Origin: Leptodactylus fallax
Lineage: Eukaryota; Chordata; Amphibia; Anura; Leptodactylidae
Direction of reading: 5' to 3'
Assembly: GCA_947044405.1 (NCBI GenBank)
Contig: CAMRHE010000205.1
Span: 1,550,001 to 1,614,000 of the forward strand
DNA: 64,000 nucleotides
Part shown: piece by piece, positions 63,142-64,000 of the stretch
Position numbering within the stretch: the first letter of the stretch is position 1
Layout of the letters: each line of letters starts with the position of its first letter
Notes under the pieces: generated by a model
The model's database searches: none
The model's input: only the letters and a program-made list of their open reading frames with translations
What the model was told of the DNA's origin: nothing
Made by a program: the position numbers and the translations under genes

Positions 63142-63716
63142 CCCCAGATTTTGTTCCGGGGGCTGATAATCCTGCCAAATATGGCGAAAATATGACTGAG
63201 GCTTTGGGGGCCTTAATATCCACCATCAGAGTGGGCACAGATATAAAATAAAAAAAATATCGGTTGCCCAGTGTCCCCCCTGACCGTGAATCTCCTAATT
63301 GAGCCCTTAGCAATTGTACTACACATAGGCATGAACACTGCTAACACCCCTTTCAAAGAAGTAAATAGTTATTTGCTTATTATGTTTGTGGGCGACAATA
63401 TTATTTTTTGCATAAACCCAGCTAAGTCATTGAAACGTATTAAAGAAATTATGAAAGCATTCTCTAGAACAGCGGTTACCAAATTTTATCCCGGACAACC
63501 CCTTTAAGGCTTTTATAAATGGTATTAAATGTCAGTTTAATTTTTATGGTTCTCCTGACAAAAATGAAAGAATAGATATGTTAGAGATTTTACCCCTTTT
63601 TGTCAATGATCTTGAACTGCTTGTTTTATCAGATGACTTTATTGTATTTTAAAAAGTTGGTTCTCAAGTTCAGTAAGTAGGAATTATAATAAAACTTCAG
63701 GCATGTTTAAAAATAG
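63142..63716. other. Intergenic, AT-rich, unassigned
   Basis: Short repeat-like fragments only (CGGACAACCCCTTTAA at 63493, the reverse of the AAAGGGGTTGTCC end). No gene. Confidence 0.4.
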
Positions 63717-63943
63717 TTAGGCTAAAGCCCCACATTGTGGAAACGCAGCTTTTTTTGTTGCAGATTTTGTTGCAGTTTTTTGAGCCAAAGTCAAGAGTGG
63801 ATTGAGGAGAAGGGAGAAGTAGAAGAAGCTTCCTATAGATTTCCCATTCCATTTGTAGCCATTCTTGGCTTTGGCTCAAAAAACCGCAACAAAATCTGCA
63901 ACAAAAAAAAGCTGCTTTTCCACAACGTGGGGCCTCAGCCTAA
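63717..63943. repeat. Palindromic MITE (copy 2 of the 55671 family)
   Basis: TTAGGCTAAAGCCCCACATTG and mirrored CAACGTGGGGCCTCAGCCTAA; GTGGAAACGCAGC and complement; TTGTTGCAGATTTTGTTGC and complement. Directly followed by AAAAGGGGTTTTCC of another repeat. Confidence 0.8.
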
Positions 63944-64000
63944 AAGGGGTTTTCCGGGCAAAAAATGTCTGTTAGTGCTATTAATGGGTTAATAAATGCG

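Noticed and set aside
1..64000. CRISPR arrays, operons, ribosome binding sites or prokaryotic mobile elements
   Set aside because: Repeats are palindromic or simple-sequence, genes are spliced and eukaryotic, and no regular spacer arrays occur.
1..64000. tRNA or rRNA genes
   Set aside because: I scanned for A-box/B-box-like pairs and conserved rRNA words and saw none convincing; a covariance-model search would be decisive.

Overview
This is a vertebrate nuclear genome window, most likely from a frog. Its three protein-coding genes are cut into short exons by GT-AG introns. The introns and flanks are packed with Tc1-like transposons, tyrosine-recombinase (DIRS-type) retroelements, a Penelope-like element, L1/Tx1-type LINE remnants and many palindromic MITEs. 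The MITE consensus types (ends such as AAAGGGGTTGTCC, CAGGGCTGTGGAGT, TATCCTAAGGATAGG and TAGAGATGAGC) are, from memory, typical of anurans, probably neobatrachians. The species is inferred and not proven.

Gene layout: (1) TMCO6, + strand, enters from the left edge with its first ~50-60 codons missing; 12 coding exons run from base 1 to the stop at 21629. (2) NDUFA2, - strand, has three coding exons between 27186 and 21885 and encodes 100 residues. (3) IK (RED), + strand, has 20 coding exons from 27425 to 57022 and encodes 561 residues. The order and orientations (TMCO6 > < NDUFA2 IK >) match the human 5q31 arrangement as I remember it, so this is conserved synteny. TMCO6 and NDUFA2 converge, with poly(A) signals about 50 bp apart. 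NDUFA2 and IK diverge from a ~240-bp TATA-less promoter with three CCAAT boxes, an E-box and a GC box. No gene is recognised from 57.3 to 64 kb.

Mobile elements by region: 3.1-3.8 kb deletion derivative of a DIRS-type element; 5.7-7.4 kb Tc1-like element A; 9.0-9.3 kb tandem duplication of a TMCO6 3' splice site; 12.3-13.3 kb internally deleted Tc1-like B; 14.2-16.6 kb Penelope-like element with inverted 3' ends, a nested foldback MITE and a 12-bp target duplication; 20.3-20.8 kb pogo/Tigger-like MITE; 29.0-29.9 kb decayed Tc1-like C; 35.0-39.9 kb DIRS-type element with inverted terminal repeats and an internal complementary region, head to head with a second partial copy at 39.9-41.7 kb; 45.5-46.2 kb LINE ORF2 remnant inside a U12-type AT-AC intron of IK; 50.7-52.4 kb Tc1-like D with an intact transposase; 53.5-55.1 kb Tc1-like E (DD38E spacing, catalytic Asp replaced); 61.0-62.1 kb LINE ORF1 remnant; 62.7-63.1 kb hAT-type MITE with a perfect 8-bp target duplication.

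The most notable observations are the AT-AC U12 intron in IK, the in-frame duplicated splice acceptor in TMCO6, the complete DIRS terminal architecture, the Penelope-like inverted structure, and one coding-competent Tc1 transposase beside a catalytically damaged one. I found no CRISPR, operon or other prokaryote-type system.
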